Below are positions 52,565-55,286 of a stretch of DNA of 55,286 bases, one piece after another. Below the pieces are notes generated by a model. It saw nothing but the letters and a program-made list of their open reading frames with translations, searched no databases and was not told where the DNA came from. Position 1 is the stretch's first letter. Each line of letters starts with the position of its first letter. The DNA is from Muribaculaceae bacterium. Lineage in GTDB: Bacteria; Bacteroidota; Bacteroidia; Bacteroidales; Muribaculaceae. The stretch is taken from contig JAFLTP010000020.1 in assembly GCA_022510405.1 (NCBI GenBank), positions 1 through 55,286 of the forward strand, in the 5' to 3' direction. A program made the translations under genes and the position numbers.

Positions 52565-54661
52565 TTAAAATGCATCTACGAATGTGAAAGTTGCTGTGAT
52601 GCGACGGAATTCAGAACCCTTATCCTCGCTCACTTTCACATCATATCTGTAATCTTTATTCATATTGTTGAGACCATCAACATTGTTTTCGAGGAAGTCT
52701 TTCACGCCAAGAGCCCTTACGAATGCAAGTTGTGGGTTCTCTTTGATACCACCCTTCTTGGTTACTGAAAGTGTGGTGAGTTGATCGTTGACATACACAG
52801 GTTCATCTTCGATTTCGCCATAGCTGCCATCATATGCGATGCCGTTGACGATAGGAGTGGCGTCAGCTGTACCAACGAGATTTATTTTAAGTTTTTTGCC
52901 TTCTTTAAGATATTGATTCATATCTCCTTCGAATGCTTGCTTCACAATTGCGAGCATAGCCGAAGCAGCACCTGATTCATCTACATGATATTTTCCGGGT
53001 TTGAAGTCTTCCTGTGCGGAGAATTCCGGTTCTACCTGGTAAGTGAAATCTACTACATAGTTAAGGATCTTATTACCGTTTGCATCATAATCGGGAACAA
53101 CCTTTGAATTTACTGCTATATTGGTATGATCGGAAATGACGTCTCTGCTCTTGGCTTCTTCCACTACAGCCTCGCGTAACTCATTGAGTTTCATTTCTTC
53201 CATCTGTTGTTGCTGGAGCAATTCGAGAGAAATATCATCGGAATTCATGAAGTTCATTGTTTCGCGTAGGAGGTTGTCATAGATATAGGTTTTACCTGTA
53301 GCGGTGTTTTCAACTCTTGCATACACGATTTCGAAAGTGTCATCCGGCAAAATACCGTATTGCACTTCAGAGAATTTGATCAATGAAGGATCAGAGAAAC
53401 TCATAACATCTTCTTCCGGTACGTTAAGGAAGATTGTGGGCATAGAGTCAAAGTTAAGTGCGAGCACTCCGTTATTGCGGTCGTATGAACCGAAGCTCAT
53501 AGACTGGCCGGCGAGGATATCACCTGCAAAGTTGGTGGAAATTTCATCTTCAAGGAGGCGACGACGTTTGTTGATTGATTCCTGGTTAACACGGTTTTGA
53601 TATTCTTCCATTGTTTCACCGGGCATCATTTTCATCCATTCTTCCATTTGACGGTCCACCTCTTCTTGAATAAGTTGAGAATAGAAAGGTTCCAGATTAG
53701 GAAGACGTCTCACTTCTACATTATAGTTCATTGCAGATGCGAGAAGGGTGTTTCTCCGAGAATCGGAAATGAAAGCAAGGTCAGCAACGCCACCTATAGG
53801 CATTTCATAATATTCTCTTTCTGTGTCTCTAATCAAGTTGATAAGGGTTACAACATCGGGAGAAGTGGCAACAGCTACATATTTCCCATCGAAGTTGAAT
53901 GAGCATGCGAGTCCCTCACCCAGATTGTCGATGAGCTTACGCATCTCGAAAGTTCTGGTGTTGTAAATATAAAGTACGCCGTCGGCTGTCAAAACTGCGA
54001 AGTCAGTGGTATTCGGAGAGAATGCGATGTCGTTGATAGGATCATCTTCTTTGGTTGACCATCTGAGGCTTTTTTCTTCAATGTTGTAAACTCTGACTGT
54101 GTTGCCTTCCACTGCGGCGAGGTAATAACCGTTAGGACTGGTAACCATATATTGGGGTGCGAAACCTTCGCAGTTGATTTCGGCAACCGGAAGATACTTC
54201 TTTGTTTCGAGGAAATAGATTTTACCGTTGGCGGCAACAGCCAATTGACGTGCGTCTGGCATATACGCTGCTGCGGTAGGCTGACCTAATTTCTTTGTGT
54301 TGAATGTGAAAACAGTTTCGGAGGTAATCGGGTTGATAACTTCCATGCCTGTAGCATTCTTTTTGTTTTTATGCACGATGGCCAGATTAAGACCCGCAGG
54401 GTTAACAACGAAATCTATTACGGTATCTTTGTATTCCTTCACTATCGCGCCTGATAAGGTCGCTACACCATGGTTGCCGGAAAGATAGGCAGTGGTGTAA
54501 AGAGGCTGGATATTGTTGGGATTTGTTTTGTGAGGGAAATTATAAACTTTATTTGAGGGTGTTTCTCCTGCGTTCTGTTCGTTTTCTTGGGCAGATATGA
54601 AAGAAGGAATGCCAATCAAGGCTGCAAGAAGCAGGCCGTTAAGGGGTAAAAAATGTTTCAT
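52565..54661 (-). CDS. Exported beta-propeller protein with OmpA-like C-terminus
   Basis: A 698-residue exported protein (signal peptide ending SFISAQ). Residues 60-335 are WD40/YVTN-like strand repeats (RQLAVAANGKIYFLET, YLAAVEGNTVRVYN, FAVLTADGVLYIYN). A helical hinge with MEEWMKMMPGETMEEYQNRV follows at about residues 339-358. The C-terminus (about 575-698) is degenerate OmpA-like, with INLVGTADATPI and NPQLAFVRALGVKDFLE, and probably contacts peptidoglycan. The open frame continues upstream to 54805 through the promoter, so the ATG at 54661 is used. The layout recalls PorE of the type IX system, but no T9SS genes are nearby. It is the first gene of the five-gene exported cluster. Confidence 0.8.
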   Translation of the reverse strand: MKHFLPLNGLLLAALIGIPSFISAQENEQNAGETPSNKVYNFPHKTNPNNIQPLYTTAYLSGNHGVATLSGAIVKEYKDTVIDFVVNPAGLNLAIVHKNKKNATGMEVINPITSETVFTFNTKKLGQPTAAAYMPDARQLAVAANGKIYFLETKKYLPVAEINCEGFAPQYMVTSPNGYYLAAVEGNTVRVYNIEEKSLRWSTKEDDPINDIAFSPNTTDFAVLTADGVLYIYNTRTFEMRKLIDNLGEGLACSFNFDGKYVAVATSPDVVTLINLIRDTEREYYEMPIGGVADLAFISDSRRNTLLASAMNYNVEVRRLPNLEPFYSQLIQEEVDRQMEEWMKMMPGETMEEYQNRVNQESINKRRRLLEDEISTNFAGDILAGQSMSFGSYDRNNGVLALNFDSMPTIFLNVPEEDVMSFSDPSLIKFSEVQYGILPDDTFEIVYARVENTATGKTYIYDNLLRETMNFMNSDDISLELLQQQQMEEMKLNELREAVVEEAKSRDVISDHTNIAVNSKVVPDYDANGNKILNYVVDFTYQVEPEFSAQEDFKPGKYHVDESGAASAMLAIVKQAFEGDMNQYLKEGKKLKINLVGTADATPIVNGIAYDGSYGEIEDEPVYVNDQLTTLSVTKKGGIKENPQLAFVRALGVKDFLENNVDGLNNMNKDYRYDVKVSEDKGSEFRRITATFTFVDAF

Positions 54662-54762
54662 ATATTTGGTTTTAATTTGTTTGTTTCTCTCTGTCTCAAA
54701 GAGTTTAATGATGTATATAGCTTTATAAGTTTGATGAAAAATTTTCTGCTGGTTTAATAATG

Positions 54763-54794
54763 CAAATGTATAGTAAAAAAGCGTGATTTCCAAA
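54763..54794 (-). promoter_or_regulatory. Promoter of the five-gene exported cluster
   Basis: On the minus strand TTTG (54794-54791), a 20-base spacer and TACATTTG (54770-54763) are a full match to the Bacteroidetes consensus. The start near 54756 gives a leader of about 95 bases. Confidence 0.85.
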
Positions 54795-55169
54795 TGAAAT
54801 CGCATTAAAGATATCTATCGAATAACGTTAAAACTCGAGATTTTATTTTATAATTTTTTATTCGCTTCTCTTTAACAAAAAGTTTCTTTCCGGTTCTATT
54901 GAATTCCCTGTTGTTTTCAAAGTCCTTCACGACCTATGCGTCCTTCTTGAGATTCCTTAGGAGGATGTTGCCTTCTTTCTTCAACTCCCTTCTTTCTTCA
55001 AAACTATGAGGCCTCTTCTTCAAAGAGAATAGGTGTTTCTTTAATTGGTCTGGAAAAATAAAATTAATAACTATCCTCATAAATACCCCAAATAAAGGAA
55101 TTGTCAAAAAAGTAGTGAAACGCGGCTCTTGTGTCCGAAATCCCAATTATCCTTTATATCTCTAAAAAA
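54795..55169. other. Gene-free stretch between the exported cluster and tRNA-Leu
   Basis: About 375 bases without a supported gene. A 70-codon open frame on the minus strand (55146-54934) is rich in Lys/Arg/Phe and has no recognisable domain. No repeat array or known RNA is seen. The left end is very AT-rich. Confidence 0.5.
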
Positions 55170-55202
55170 TAAAAACTGATAATCTATGATTATCAGTTTT
55201 TT
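55170..55202 (-). terminator. Terminator of tRNA-Leu
   Basis: A perfect 13-bp stem (AAAACTGATAATC/GATTATCAGTTTT) with a 3-base loop is followed on the minus strand by TTATTTTTTAG. It lies 6 bases past the tRNA 3' end. Confidence 0.92.
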
Positions 55203-55207
55203 GTAAG

Positions 55208-55286
55208 TACAGGAAGCGGGACTCGAACCCGCACAGCCGGTAAAGGCCAAAGGATTTTAAGTCCTTCGTGTCTACCATTCCACCAT
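55208..55286 (-). tRNA. tRNA-Leu(UAA), partial at window edge
   Basis: The anticodon loop CTTAAAA on a GGA/TCC stem gives anticodon UAA, reading UUA as leucine. A long variable arm (TGGCCTTTACCGGC region) is typical of class II tRNAs. T-arm GCGGG-TTCGAGT-CCCGC and 3' strand TTCCTGT with discriminator A are present. CCA is not encoded. The first bases of the 5' acceptor strand lie outside the window. Confidence 0.95.

Noticed and set aside
52565..54661. Propeller-OmpA protein as PorE of a type IX secretion system
   Set aside because: The layout is similar, but no por genes are in the window and the neighbours are not T9SS components. It cannot be assigned on layout alone.
54662..54805. Upstream extension of the propeller gene to 54805
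   Set aside because: It would include the consensus promoter and bury the signal peptide 48 residues inside the protein.
54934..55146. A 70-codon open frame on the minus strand near tRNA-Leu
   Set aside because: Basic, Phe/Leu-rich composition with no domain, no promoter and no convincing ribosome site. It may be chance or a gene remnant.

Overview
The window is a chromosomal segment from a member of the order Bacteroidales (phylum Bacteroidota), possibly close to Muribaculaceae. The case rests on three things. Many upstream regions match the Bacteroidetes promoter form (TTTG, about 20 bases, TAnnTTTG) instead of the E. coli form. The gene families are typical of the phylum: fimbrillin-like lipoprotein, surface coiled-coil lipoprotein paired with OmpA, BamD-RpoZ, PASTA protein-RluD, and an EF-G2 paralogue. 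Spacers are AT-rich with few strong Shine-Dalgarno sites. The family-level placement is an inference. Partial tRNA genes, Lys(CUU) and Leu(UAA), lie at the two edges. No phage, IS element, CRISPR array or rRNA is visible.

Region 1 (1-11.5 kb): a fimbrillin-like lipoprotein, then a glutamate/GABA acid-resistance locus. On the minus strand are a DMT transporter and gadB, a terminator, then glutaminase glsA, antiporter gadC and an MFS transporter. Facing away on the plus strand are a second, paralogous MFS transporter with a long coiled-coil tail and a DcaP-like outer-membrane porin. Glutamine deamidation, glutamate decarboxylation and glutamate/GABA exchange together consume protons. Region 2 (11.6-26 kb, plus strand): a surface lipoprotein and OmpA, hpt and adk, a pseudouridine synthase with a tyrosine/glutamine/glycine-rich tail, asnS, a DUF4105 membrane protein, a PafA-like protein that has lost its catalytic residues, and secA. 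Region 3 (26-34 kb): an EF-G2-type factor without the catalytic histidine, a type I pullulanase whose start codon overlaps the stop of a MntA-HepT toxin-antitoxin pair, and clpB.

Region 4 (34-46.4 kb): a thioredoxin-fold protein without cysteines behind a structured leader, glucokinase, the minus-strand run bamD-rpoZ-ATP-grasp-DUF2520-maf, PASTA protein-rluD, an acyltransferase behind a duplicated 35-bp hairpin leader, a metallophosphoesterase, folK, and tgt-lptG. Region 5 (46.4-54.7 kb, minus strand) is the least conventional: five exported proteins in one tight run, namely a beta-propeller/OmpA-like protein, a TPR-caspase, an LPP20/FlgT-like plus DUF4384-like protein, a small exported protein, and a proline-rich transglutaminase-like protein. 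Three of them share a short sequence motif. This is the best candidate for an undescribed envelope system.

Many spacers hold perfect 7-nt-period arrays built from one heptamer superfamily (RAGTTKW or its complement), and two hold a 10-nt-period array. These are never seen inside genes here.
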